Assembly (NCBI GenBank): GCA_963829085.1
Contig: CAWHHJ010000021.1
Span: 1-64,000 of the forward strand
Direction of reading: 5' to 3'
DNA length: 64,000 nt
Source: PALSA-1004 sp963829085
GTDB lineage: Bacteria > Pseudomonadota > Gammaproteobacteria > Burkholderiales > SG8-41
Each line of letters begins with the position of its first letter. Within the stretch, counting starts at the first letter, position 1. The notes under the pieces are model-generated. The model did no database searches and was not told the DNA's origin. It saw only the letters and a program-made list of their open reading frames with translations. Both the position numbers and the translations under genes were made by a program. Positions 37,465-46,040 of the stretch are shown piece by piece.

Positions 37465-39108
37465 CTAAGTATTCATTGCTGAGAACCGTACTGTGACTGC
37501 GCGAGCGCGATAATCGGTCACGACGTTGACGACTGCCGGCCGGCCGGAGTCTACCGCCTGCTGCGCTCGCTCGAGCGCCGGCCGAATATCCTGCGGTTTC
37601 TCGACGTACTCACCGTGACAGCCGAGAGCGCGCGCCATCTCATCGAAACGCGTGTAACCGAGCTCGCGTCCCGGTTTCTCCCGGTTGGCGTCGGCGGTCC
37701 AGCCGCCGTTGAGGCTGATGACGACTAGCACAGGAATTTTATGGCGTGCAGCGGTATCGAGCTCCAGACCATTCAAACCGAAAGAACCATCGCCGTGCAA
37801 AACGATCACCTGTTTGCCAGGACGCGCGGTCTTGGCGCCGATGGCGAATGGCAGACCGACGCCCATGGTGCCGAAAGGACCCGAGTTGAGCCGATTACCC
37901 GCGACGTATGTTGGAATCGACTGCCGGCCGTAATTCAAAATCTCCTGGCCGTCGACGCACAAGATGGCGTCGCGCTGCATGAAGTCGCGAACTTCCTTGC
38001 ACAGGCGCAGCGGATGGATCGGGGTCTGGTCGTTGCTTATCTCGCGTTCCTGAGCGATCGCTTTTTCGGTATTGATCGCCCGCAGTTGATCTCGCCAACC
38101 GGAATAGCGCGCCGGTTCTATCTTCGCGGCGGCTGCGGCAGAAAGTTGCTGCAACACCGCCTTGGCATCGCCGATCAAACCAACATCGAGGCGATGTGTG
38201 GCGCCGATCTCGGCGGGATCTATGTCGATGCGAATTATTTTTGCATCGGCGCGAAAGCGTGGCGGGCGCAGATGTCCAAACACGTAATTGACGCGCGTGC
38301 CGACGACGAGAATGACGTCCGCTTCCTTCAGCGCCGTTGATCGCGCATGCGGAAAACACAGCTGGTGATCTTCAGGCACTACGCCTCTGCCTTGCGGCGT
38401 CGTGTAAAACGGAATTCCCGAAAGTTCGACCCACGACTGAAATTCCGCTGCCGCGTCCGACCAGATCACACCGCTGCCCGAGACGATCACCGGCTTGATT
38501 GCTGTGGCGATCAGATCGACTGCTATGGCGACCTGAGCGGCATCCGCCAGCGGACGCGTTCTACGCGGACCGACGAAGCGCGGCCACACGACCGCCGACT
38601 CCTCGATTGAATTCAGCAGCACATCCGTTGGCAAGTCGATGTATACGGGACCGGGTTTGCCGGACCACGCAATGCGAAACGCCTGATCGATGAGTTCCGG
38701 GATACGGCGCGTCTCGTAGCAGCGCTCCGCCCATTTGGTAACGGGCCGCATGATAGCGACCTGATTGATCTCCTGGAATCCGCCTGTGCCCCATTCGTTC
38801 CACGGGCTCGATCCGCCAAGCGCGACGACCGGCGCGCAATCAACGAGCGCAGTTGCAATGCCGCTGGCCAGATTTATCGTGCCTGGCCCTGAGCATGCCA
38901 TGCAGACGCCGGTTGTGCGCGTGACGCGCGAATATGCATGGGCCATCATCGCTGCCGCCTGCTCATGTCGAACGTCGATTCCGCGCATGCCGTGATCGAG
39001 GCACGCCTTTTCGGCGCCCAGCATCGGCGCGCCCATGAGAAAGAAAAATGTCTTTACGCCATGACGTTCGAGCGCCTGGGCAACGAGTTCAGAACCGGTG
39101 ACGGGCAT
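37465..39108 (-). CDS. Thiamine pyrophosphate-binding enzyme (acetolactate synthase / oxalyl-CoA decarboxylase family)
   Basis: About 547 residues from the ATG at 39108 (MPVTGSELVAQALERHG), behind AAGGGAA. The catalytic Glu is in VRHEQAAAMMAHAYSR; the central domain has DVILVVGTRVNYVFG; the cofactor-binding motif is HGDGSFGLNGLELDT, ending in LNGGW rather than the usual NN. This is the superfamily of acetolactate synthase, glyoxylate carboligase, oxalyl-CoA decarboxylase and 2-hydroxyacyl-CoA lyase. The presence of a CoA ligase and Bug proteins nearby argues for an acyl-CoA or 2-ketoacid substrate, but it cannot be named. Confidence 0.93.
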   Translation of the reverse strand: MPVTGSELVAQALERHGVKTFFFLMGAPMLGAEKACLDHGMRGIDVRHEQAAAMMAHAYSRVTRTTGVCMACSGPGTINLASGIATALVDCAPVVALGGSSPWNEWGTGGFQEINQVAIMRPVTKWAERCYETRRIPELIDQAFRIAWSGKPGPVYIDLPTDVLLNSIEESAVVWPRFVGPRRTRPLADAAQVAIAVDLIATAIKPVIVSGSGVIWSDAAAEFQSWVELSGIPFYTTPQGRGVVPEDHQLCFPHARSTALKEADVILVVGTRVNYVFGHLRPPRFRADAKIIRIDIDPAEIGATHRLDVGLIGDAKAVLQQLSAAAAAKIEPARYSGWRDQLRAINTEKAIAQEREISNDQTPIHPLRLCKEVRDFMQRDAILCVDGQEILNYGRQSIPTYVAGNRLNSGPFGTMGVGLPFAIGAKTARPGKQVIVLHGDGSFGLNGLELDTAARHKIPVLVVISLNGGWTADANREKPGRELGYTRFDEMARALGCHGEYVEKPQDIRPALERAQQAVDSGRPAVVNVVTDYRARAVTVRFSAMNT

Positions 39109-39294
39109 CAGATTCCCTTGTGAGCAAACGGCCCGTGAGCCGGGCCGCATACGGTGCACGACGAGTGCGCGCATCGTATGATAACCCGATGCCCTCCACA
39201 ACCGCCTTCCTGGGGACTCCGCTTACTCGCGGGCGTTGACCGGCCGACCCCGAGGGCGCTAACGACGGGATCGCACGCGCTTACTATGTCCCGC

Positions 39295-41061
39295 TCAAAG
39301 CACGCGAGGCCGCGCGAACACTTTTGCAGCCGGACGCTCGAAGGAAAACAGATGAGCGACCTGCCACTTCAACAGCACCCACATGATACGCAGAGAATCG
39401 CGCACGGGGTCGAAGTGAGATGAACGATTGCCGTCGATGTAGACCGTTTCGATAGGCACCGTGGCGACGGCGCGTTCGGCCTGCAGTGCCTCGAGCAAAA
39501 TGCGCAGCTCCAGATCGTAGCGACGACCTTCCATTTCGTGTGCCACAACACCAGCAAGGCTGCGAGAGAACGCGCGAAAGCCGGACTGAGTGTCTTGCGG
39601 CGAATTGGGATAAAGCAGACGCAGCAAAGCCGCGGTTGTTTCGTTGCCGATCCTGCTGCGCAACGGCATCGCCTTGAACGCATTGCGCTCGCCGATGCAA
39701 AGGTCTGCACCGCTTCTTCGCATGGCGGCGACAAGACGTGGTATATCCTCAGGGCTGTGCTGGCTGTCGCCGTCGAGCGTCACCAGAATTCCGAAATCGA
39801 CGTTTGCCAACGCATAGCGAAAGGCGGAGCGCAGCGCGGCGCCCTTGCCGCAATTTTGGGTGTGGACCAGCACTTCAACGCGTGGATCGGACGCTGCAAT
39901 CGCCTCGAGTACTCGGCGCGTGTTATCGCACGATCCGTCATCCACTGCGAGAACGTGGTCCGCGTTGCAGGCGGCCGCAGTCACAACAGCGCCGCAGTAT
40001 TTTTCAACGTTGTAGCAGGGCACTACGCAACAGACGCGGCCCGTTCGCTTGCCCGGCGTAAGCGGCCTTTGCCATCCACTCACATCACGGAAATGCCACC
40101 GGTCAGTGAGCTTCATCCACATCGAACCCGTGTCGATTTCAGGCGGCAGCTTGAGCACCGCCGAGTGCGGTTTGATATCAATCTCGGCTTCATCCGCGCC
40201 TCGCGCTGAACGCCGCCGGATTCCAGAACCGGCTAGCCTGCCGGGCAGCGAAATCTGGAATGCGCGGCCGGTGCTCGCGGCCAAAGTTAGCGTGGCACCT
40301 GCGAGTACATGCCCGGGCGTATACACATGCAGCCTGCGCTCGTCGTCGAGCGAAACACGAAGCGCTGGTTGCAACTCTTCATCCGGGCGCTCGAAGAACA
40401 GCTCTTCTCTGGTTACATAGCCCATGAATCGACGGCGGCTCAGCAGCATCTGTGTGGCATGTGCCATCACCGCGCGGCGTTTTGCAGCTAGCGCTGGCTC
40501 GCCAAGGACGAGATGGTGAATTTTGCCGGACGGCCCCGCAACCGAGCCGCCGTGAATGCGGTATCGAAGGTCAAGCACATCCTTCACCGCGCTTCGTTCC
40601 AGCGCGTAGCCTGTATGCAGAGCGAGCACATTGTGGTCAGGATGCAAGTCGGACAATGACGGCGCGAAAAGCATCGTCGGCCGAAACGCCTCGATGTGCA
40701 TGCGCAAGCGATCCTGCAGCGCGGCCTGATTGCGCACGAGTAAATCGGTGAGAGCGTAATCCGGAAATTTAAGAAAGAAGGCGCACGTCTCGTCTACGCC
40801 AAGGGCACGCAGCGCCGAGCGCGCTTCCCGGCGGCGAAGCGCGGCCCAACGGCGTCTCTCGCGTTCCCCGATCGTCCACTTGCGGAATGCCGCACGCTGC
40901 GGCCACGGGTTACTTTCGCCGCTCGTTGCGAAGACGACTCGTATCGCCGCGCCGGCGCGCGATGCGTGCCACAGTACGCCGCCGGTTGCGAGCGATTCGT
41001 CGTCAGGATGAGGTGCGAATACGAGTATTCGACTGCTGGACGAAAAACATAGCGGATGCAT
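39295..41061 (-). CDS. PIG-L deacetylase - glycosyltransferase family 2 fusion protein
   Basis: 588 residues. Residues 1-230 are a PIG-L/LmbE-type deacetylase with the zinc motif FAPHPDDESLATGG and the second motif LHPDHN. A beta-rich linker of about 110 residues follows (LHVYTPGHVLAGATLTLAAS). Residues from about 345 are a GT2 domain of dolichol-phosphate-mannose-synthase type: RVCCVVPCYNVEKYCGAVVT, LAVDDGSCDNTRRVLEAIAA, GKGAALRSAFRYAL, LVTLDGDSQHSPEDIPRLVA and QDTQSGFRAFSRSL. No transmembrane segment is evident. It could de-N-acetylate a sugar and handle glycosyl transfer in one pathway of surface polysaccharide synthesis. Confidence 0.9.
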   Translation of the reverse strand: MHPLCFSSSSRILVFAPHPDDESLATGGVLWHASRAGAAIRVVFATSGESNPWPQRAAFRKWTIGERERRRWAALRRREARSALRALGVDETCAFFLKFPDYALTDLLVRNQAALQDRLRMHIEAFRPTMLFAPSLSDLHPDHNVLALHTGYALERSAVKDVLDLRYRIHGGSVAGPSGKIHHLVLGEPALAAKRRAVMAHATQMLLSRRRFMGYVTREELFFERPDEELQPALRVSLDDERRLHVYTPGHVLAGATLTLAASTGRAFQISLPGRLAGSGIRRRSARGADEAEIDIKPHSAVLKLPPEIDTGSMWMKLTDRWHFRDVSGWQRPLTPGKRTGRVCCVVPCYNVEKYCGAVVTAAACNADHVLAVDDGSCDNTRRVLEAIAASDPRVEVLVHTQNCGKGAALRSAFRYALANVDFGILVTLDGDSQHSPEDIPRLVAAMRRSGADLCIGERNAFKAMPLRSRIGNETTAALLRLLYPNSPQDTQSGFRAFSRSLAGVVAHEMEGRRYDLELRILLEALQAERAVATVPIETVYIDGNRSSHFDPVRDSLRIMWVLLKWQVAHLFSFERPAAKVFARPRVL

Positions 41062-41370
41062 GCTCGGCTTGCGGAATGGATGATGGCCTGGAGATTTACA
41101 CGTGGATTGTGCGGCCGACTATTCCAATCCATAACCGGACGCTTCCTCAAGTATGTGTAGGAGACTCCGCAGGGACCGTACGACCTGAGTGCGCCGCCGA
41201 CATCGTTTTGAGAGCGCGGGCACTCTGAGCGCGATGGCCACATGGACTAAAGTTGCCGCGTGCGTGCAATCGATCAATCGGTGATCAGGGCTGGGCTGCC
41301 GCTATTGGAAGTAATCGAAGTGATAGGTGATAGCGTTGAATGTTTGAGCCTCGCAGTGCATGCGTAAGCG
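41062..41370. other. Intergenic region between divergent genes
   Basis: About 310 bp between the starts of the PIG-L/GT2 fusion and the TVP38-type gene. It must hold promoters for both, but I see no convincing hexamer pair, operator or small ORF. The 5' end of the TVP38-type gene may extend into it. Confidence 0.4.
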
Positions 41371-42089
41371 TTGAAAAAACGCGGGAGTCGGCAGCAGCGG
41401 ATATCCCGCGTAAAAGCACGTACTTGTCGCGCTCATTATGGTCGCGGCGTTCGGCTGGCTGCTGGTGCCGCATCATCACTGGGTTCGCCTGGTCCAGGAG
41501 TGGTTGAGCGAGCTTGGGCCGTGGGCGCCGCTGATATTTGTTGCGATTCACGTGATTGCGATTGTCGCGCTGATACCCGGCGCCGTCTTCTCGGTCGCGG
41601 CCGGCGTACTGTACAGGTCCGTGGGGATTTGCTCTTGCAGTACTTGGCGCGACCATCGGCGCTTCGGCCGCATTCCTGATCGCGCGTTATTTCGCGCGAC
41701 GCCGGGTGGGCGAGCTGATTGCGGCGCGACCGCGACTCGACGCGGTTCGTGCGGCCGTCAATGATGAAGGCTGGCGCATCGTGTTTCTGTTCTACGTGAG
41801 CCCGTTTGCACCATTCAGTGTGCAGAATTATTTATTTGGCATCTCCGATATCCGGTTCACGCACTTCTTCTCTGCCATGCTGTTCGGCATCGTGCCCGGG
41901 ACGTTGCTTGATGTTTACCTGGGCATCGTGGGCTCGGCAGCGACCGGCGGTCACGTAAGCGTATTGAAATGGGCTTCTTATGCGGTAGGCATTATCGCGT
42001 CAGTGCTGGCGGCATGGCTGGTAGCGCGCAAGGCACGCGCAACGTTGCGCACCCGGAAGGTGGCGACTCCAACAGAACACGAGACCTGA
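41371..42089 (+). pseudogene. TVP38/TMEM64 (VTT domain) family membrane protein, frameshifted
   Basis: The protein is spread over three frames. A basic leader (MKKRGSRQQRISRVKA, TTG at 41371) seems to join, after an extra base at about 41,419, to VLVALIMVAAFGWLLVPHHH and LIFVAIHVIAIVALIPGAVF. A second extra base near 41,615 is clear: GVLY then GPWGFALAVLGATIGASAAF, LIARYFARRRVGELIA and FLFYVSPFAPFSVQNYLFGI. These are VTT-domain hallmarks with about five or six helices. The 5' end is uncertain. Such proteins are inner-membrane lipid-handling or transport proteins. Repaired length about 238 residues. Confidence 0.8.
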
Positions 42090-42113
42090 TAGGGCCGAAG
42101 ACGGCCTGCAGAC

Positions 42114-42497
42114 TCAGCTAGGCGCAAAACCCACGGCGGTCGGGTCGTCGGTCCCGGGGTCGTCAGGCGCGCATTCGATATTGAGCGCATCGCGCAGTTC
42201 ACGGATAGCGTCCGGCGAGCTGACTTCTAGACCGAACCGGTTTGGTCCCGCGATATTGACGACGACTGCGTCTATCGTAAACGCCTCCGTCAAACCCGCT
42301 CTACGAATCTTGATGGTGCAGCACGCGCCGAGGACAATGCCGCGCCCGTCCTTGGCTTGAACGCGGGCACCGGCCGGCGAGACGTCAAGCACCGACAGTT
42401 CGCGCCGCAGAAACGGACGCGCGAACAACCCCACTGCTCTTAGCTTAACCGGCGAGCGCGAATGCCGACGGCGCTCCGGCGTGGCACCGGGATTCAC
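42114..42497 (-). CDS. PilZ domain protein (putative c-di-GMP receptor)
   Basis: 127 residues from a GTG at 42497 that overlaps the stop of the upstream gene (GTGA). Both PilZ motifs are present: the RxxxR motif in ERRRHSRSPV near residues 9-15 and DVSPAGARV (DxSxxG) near residue 38. Length and order fit a stand-alone PilZ protein, which would bind cyclic di-GMP and act on motility or surface-polysaccharide machinery. It is co-translated with a small membrane protein. Confidence 0.85.
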   Translation of the reverse strand: MNPGATPERRRHSRSPVKLRAVGLFARPFLRRELSVLDVSPAGARVQAKDGRGIVLGACCTIKIRRAGLTEAFTIDAVVVNIAGPNRFGLEVSSPDAIRELRDALNIECAPDDPGTDDPTAVGFAPS

Positions 42498-42688
42498 GGT
42501 CTGCTGTCGATAGGATCGCTCGCCCCCGCTTCACCCGGGTGAGCAACCGCAGGTCCGCAAATTACGTAGAAGAGAAGGAAAACCAGCGCGAGAATGGGAA
42601 TGATAACGATAGCTCCGCCCGCGATTAAGGCTTTCACTAAAAAGAATATCCAGAGCACTGTGATCAAAAAAGCGACTACATACAGCAT
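42494..42688 (-). CDS. Small two-helix membrane protein
   Basis: 64 residues, with two hydrophobic segments (VVAFLITVLWIFFLVKALIA and VIIPILALVFLLFYVICG) and a short polar tail. No known family. The 4-bp overlap with the PilZ gene (GTGA) supports translation, although no ribosome site is obvious at its own ATG. It might anchor or partner the PilZ protein. Confidence 0.6.
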   Translation of the reverse strand: MLYVVAFLITVLWIFFLVKALIAGGAIVIIPILALVFLLFYVICGPAVAHPGEAGASDPIDSRP

Positions 42689-42858
42689 GGTAAATTGGGC
42701 TCAGTCGAGGCGAACGCAGTCTAGCTAAATCGCTTGTGTTCGGGTTGTGGGACATTTCCCATTTCCCCTGTAGGACAAAGTTACCGCTTTTTACAATAGA
42801 GATGAAGGCTGATAGGACCGGCGCGGTGGCGAACAATCCGCCCACCGCGCGACCAACA

Positions 42859-42914
42859 TTGCACGCTAAAAATACGCGGCTGCACCGCCGCGGACAATTG
42901 GACCTAGGTCCCAC
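42859..42914. repeat. Palindrome-bearing 56-bp repeat, copy 1
   Basis: This segment matches 47535-47590: the last 21 bases are identical and the whole is about 46 of 56 identical without gaps. The core is the perfect 12-bp palindrome GGACCTAGGTCC (42900-42911) preceded by ACAATT, with AAAATACG further upstream. It ends directly before the -35 of the small lipoprotein gene, as an activator site would. Confidence 0.75.
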
Positions 42915-42942
42915 TTGGTGCGGCTCCTCACATCGCTATACT
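42915..42942 (+). promoter_or_regulatory. Putative sigma70-type promoter of the small lipoprotein gene
   Basis: TTGGTG (42915-42920) and TATACT (42937-42942) with a 16-bp spacer, 75 bp before the ATG at 43017. The palindrome of the repeat abuts the -35 element. Confidence 0.45.
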
Positions 42943-43016
42943 TGGCTTGACCGTTGTCTACTTCACAAACATCGGCCGAGTGCAATCGCAACATACGGCT
43001 AGCCCGAGGAGCGCAT

Positions 43017-43367
43017 ATGCGTCGCAAACTGAGTCGGCTGGTGTTCGTTTCTGTGCTGTTATCATTGAGCGCCTGCGTCGTCTATGAGCCCGTTCCCGTT
43101 GCTTCGCAACCGACGCTGCAACAGCGCTTCGACCGTTCTTGGGCGGCTGCGACTGGCGCAATGGCGGATCAGGGCTTGACGATCGCCTCGCAGGATCGCG
43201 GCGCAGGCGTCATCCGCGGCGAACGCGGCGGCACAACCATCTCTATCATTCTTCAAACGTTGCCCGACGGTCGCATTCAGGTCAAGTTCGATTCAAAGGG
43301 AAACAACAGCGATCCCGGGCTGATTCAACGGGTGTCCGATAGTTATGATCGACGCATGGGCCGGTGA
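43017..43367 (+). CDS. Small predicted lipoprotein
   Basis: 116 residues from the ATG at 43017 behind GAGGAG. The signal sequence ends in the lipobox LSAC (MRRKLSRLVFVSVLLSLSAC), so it should be a lipoprotein exposed in the periplasm. The mature part is a small domain (TLQQRFDRSWAAATGAMADQ; GVIRGERGGTTISIILQTLP) resembling the DUF4810- or DUF3568-like lipoproteins, but I cannot name a family with confidence. The promoter adjoins the palindrome shared with the lipoprotein operon at 43.6-47.3 kb, to which this gene is convergent. Confidence 0.82.
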   Translation: MRRKLSRLVFVSVLLSLSACVVYEPVPVASQPTLQQRFDRSWAAATGAMADQGLTIASQDRGAGVIRGERGGTTISIILQTLPDGRIQVKFDSKGNNSDPGLIQRVSDSYDRRMGR

Positions 43368-43536
43368 TGTTGCATCGAACGCGCTTTTGATAGCTCGTAG
43401 CGGATCCCCTGCTCGATATCTGTATTTGCGCCCGCGGTTAAACTGCGCGATAACAGTTTCCTGACGACTGCGGCAGCGCTCTAAGTGTTTCTCGCGCTTC
43501 CCTTGTGGTTTGCTGCTTTGTGTTCGGTCGCTGAAT

Positions 43537-43556
43537 AATCGACCTGGCGGTCGATT
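43537..43556. terminator. Hairpin between convergent lipoprotein genes
   Basis: AATCGACC - TGGC - GGTCGATT forms an 8-bp stem in the 243-bp gap between convergent genes. There is no U-tract on either side, so it may be a transcript end structure rather than a full intrinsic terminator. Confidence 0.35.
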
Positions 43557-43610
43557 TGCATCGCCCAATGCCGTTTGCATAGGGCGGCGTTGCATCGACC
43601 AGGCGACGAT

Positions 43611-44768
43611 TTAACGGTTGGATAGCGTCAGGTCTTCCTCGACAAAACGCAGCAGCGACTCCGCCAGTGCCTCACGCGGATACGCATTCTGGGTCACGAA
43701 TAACGAGCCGATTGTGTCATGCGTTCGAGCGATCGGCACCGCGAGTGCCCAGTGGTCGGCGTTGACATAGCCCACGAGAGTGCTTCCCGGCACGACCTGA
43801 TCATAGAAGATCATCTGGCTGTCGTTGCGCGCGTCGATGCGTGCAAGTTTTTTGTAGCTCGATGTGAGAATTGACGAAATGCGCTCTGGCTGCGGGAAAG
43901 TGACGAGCGAGTAGTAGCGCAGCTCGGGCGGCAGCGGGTTCTGCGCGAGCCAGTTCTTGCGCGTTGCGGGCCGCAGGCTGTTCACCGCACCGCCGTCACC
44001 CGACGAACACGTGGCGCCGGGAAAGTGCCGCAGCAGGTCAGCCTCGTACTGCTCGGCATCATTGGCAAGGGCGGACCCGCCGACTGAGCCGGCAGCACTG
44101 ACTACGGCCGCCACCCGGCTGCGCATCTCCGGGTATGCAACTACCGCTTCGAGGATGTCGGGCGCACCCTTCGAATAGCCGATCAACACCAGACGCGATC
44201 CACCCGCCTCCGCTGGCATCGCCATTACCGCGTCGCGGATCTGGCGTGCATTGTGCGCGGAACTCGACAGCGCGTCGACCTTGATCAGCGTGAGGTCATA
44301 GCCGAACTGGCGCAAGTGCTGGGCTACGCTGCCGGGCGCCTGAAGCCACTGCTCGAAGCATTCGTATCCGATGCCAGCTACCATCGCGCCGGTGAGGCGT
44401 CGTTTTGACGGGCCAAGATCGACGCGCCTGCCAGTGCCGGCTGGCTCGCTGCCGACACGGGTCAACGCATCGTCGCAAGTGCGGTAGTCGGGAAGGTCGC
44501 GTCCGCGCGTCTCCAGCACCGCGCAGTAGATCTCACGAAAGCGCGCCCGTTTGTCGACCACACCACCCTGCGAAATTGGAACGAGAACAAGCGGCGGCGT
44601 GTCACTCGAGTAGGGCATCAGCGGCTGGGGCGCACATGCGGCCAGGGCGAAGCAGCCGGCGACGGCAAGCAATGCAATGCCAATGGCATTTAATCGCACG
44701 CGCGCGGTGCAGGCAGCTCGAGGAGCGACGGCTTCATGCGATTCGATGATCGAGTCATTTGCGTGCAT
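43611..44768 (-). CDS. Alpha/beta-hydrolase-fold predicted lipoprotein
   Basis: 385 residues behind AAGGGAGGAG. A 30-residue leader precedes a hydrophobic segment and the lipobox LAAC (IALLAVAGCFALAACAPQP). The nucleophile elbow is GYSKG in SRLVLIGYSKGAPDILEAVV, preceded by a RQFGYDLTLIKVDALSSSAH region; a C-terminal His is likely in YVNADHWALAVPIA. It should be an envelope esterase or lipase-like enzyme. It is the last gene of an operon with two LssY_C lipoproteins (15-bp gap). Confidence 0.82.
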   Translation of the reverse strand: MHANDSIIESHEAVAPRAACTARVRLNAIGIALLAVAGCFALAACAPQPLMPYSSDTPPLVLVPISQGGVVDKRARFREIYCAVLETRGRDLPDYRTCDDALTRVGSEPAGTGRRVDLGPSKRRLTGAMVAGIGYECFEQWLQAPGSVAQHLRQFGYDLTLIKVDALSSSAHNARQIRDAVMAMPAEAGGSRLVLIGYSKGAPDILEAVVAYPEMRSRVAAVVSAAGSVGGSALANDAEQYEADLLRHFPGATCSSGDGGAVNSLRPATRKNWLAQNPLPPELRYYSLVTFPQPERISSILTSSYKKLARIDARNDSQMIFYDQVVPGSTLVGYVNADHWALAVPIARTHDTIGSLFVTQNAYPREALAESLLRFVEEDLTLSNR

Positions 44769-44783
44769 TATTCTGCTCCTCCC

Positions 44784-46040
44784 TTATGGCCGGCTCGCGC
44801 CGCCGAGATAGGGCTCCCAATCGAGAAACTCCACGTCTGAGAGGCTGAGCGGCCGCGTCGCAAAAAACATCACCGCGCGCAGACCGTCGCTATGGTAGCG
44901 AGCGCCGCTGAATGTTGTTCGCGGCTTTACCTCGGTTGCCGCACCGACACCAGTGACGAATCCCAGCTTGTCGAGGCCGCCCGAGTACATCATGTCCTGA
45001 ATCAGAAGATTTCGCGCCTCATCCACATCTTCATCGAGAACGACGGGTTCCTTATCGGGGGCCGCGAAACGCCCACCGATGGGTCTTCCAACCTGCACGA
45101 GAAAAACGGCGCGACCTTCGAAGCGCAGCGGCGTGAGCCACAGGCGCGCCCAGGTCGCAGGCGCACCTGCTTGAGCCTGCTTGCGGATGACGGCGTCCGG
45201 CCCGCGGCGAAAGACCTGTTGGACGGCGTCCGCCGCTCGCGATTCGCGGCGATAGCTGCGGCGTACCAGCGCCGAGGCGATGTCGGGGAAGTCACCGACG
45301 AAGATGACATTGAGCGGATCGCCGCCTGCCGTGCCGGGCGCATCGGTCGCGCAGCATGGCAGTTGCGACAGCGCGGAACGCAGGCCGGCAAGATCTTGGT
45401 AGTCCTTGATTTCGGAAGTGGGGTACTCGAATGCACTCTTAGCGAAACGCTTGTTTCCGGCGTCATCCGGCACGCTCAGGAAGAAGGAGAACGGTATCAA
45501 CGCTTTGCTCTGGAATAGATCGATGTTGAGGAGTCTCGTGCCGCGCTCCGGGTTGACGAAAAGCACTCCCGCCTTCGTCGCGCCGGGCAGGACCGGATTC
45601 TTGAACCCGAGCGCGGCGAAGTGCTCGTCGATGCGCGCGTTTGCTTCCCCGGCGAGCGGCTTGTGCATCGACCATGCCACTTCGAGCGGCGAGAAGTAAT
45701 CGGGGTCGGTTCCCGATGCCAGCAGCCACAACGGCTCTGGTGTCTGATTGTGGACTTCGATCCACACGGGCTGCATGCGCGTCTTCTCGATTTCGAAGCC
45801 GAGCATGCGGCGGCTGTCTTCGGCGCTCAGCACGGCGGCGCTCACGCGCACGTCGCGCTTGGTCTCGGTCATGGCTCGTTGCCGCGGGCCAGCGTCCGTG
45901 ACATCGGTCGGCGCTTGCCATGTCGCACAACCGGCCATGGCGAGCGAAAACATCGCGACGCACGTTACGTCGCCAAGCAGGCGACGCAGCACATGCTGCG
46001 ATCCTCGGCATGGGCGCGGCAATGACAGCAACAAGTTCAT
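44784..46040 (-). CDS. LssY C-terminal domain predicted lipoprotein (paralogue 1)
   Basis: 418 residues. The signal sequence ends at MAGC (CVAMFSLAMAGCATWQAP). Residues 65-210 form an N-terminal domain starting VRVSAAVLSAEDSRRMLG with FKNPVLPGATKAGVLFVNPE. The LssY_C-like domain follows: LPCCATDAPG, GDPLNVIFVGDFPDIASALV, LWLTPLRFEGRAVFLVQVGR and DEDVDEARNLLIQDMMYSGG. The function is unknown; LssY is named from the Legionella lss locus. Its start overlaps the stop of the upstream paralogue (ATGA). Confidence 0.82.
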   Translation of the reverse strand: MNLLLSLPRPCRGSQHVLRRLLGDVTCVAMFSLAMAGCATWQAPTDVTDAGPRQRAMTETKRDVRVSAAVLSAEDSRRMLGFEIEKTRMQPVWIEVHNQTPEPLWLLASGTDPDYFSPLEVAWSMHKPLAGEANARIDEHFAALGFKNPVLPGATKAGVLFVNPERGTRLLNIDLFQSKALIPFSFFLSVPDDAGNKRFAKSAFEYPTSEIKDYQDLAGLRSALSQLPCCATDAPGTAGGDPLNVIFVGDFPDIASALVRRSYRRESRAADAVQQVFRRGPDAVIRKQAQAGAPATWARLWLTPLRFEGRAVFLVQVGRPIGGRFAAPDKEPVVLDEDVDEARNLLIQDMMYSGGLDKLGFVTGVGAATEVKPRTTFSGARYHSDGLRAVMFFATRPLSLSDVEFLDWEPYLGGASRP

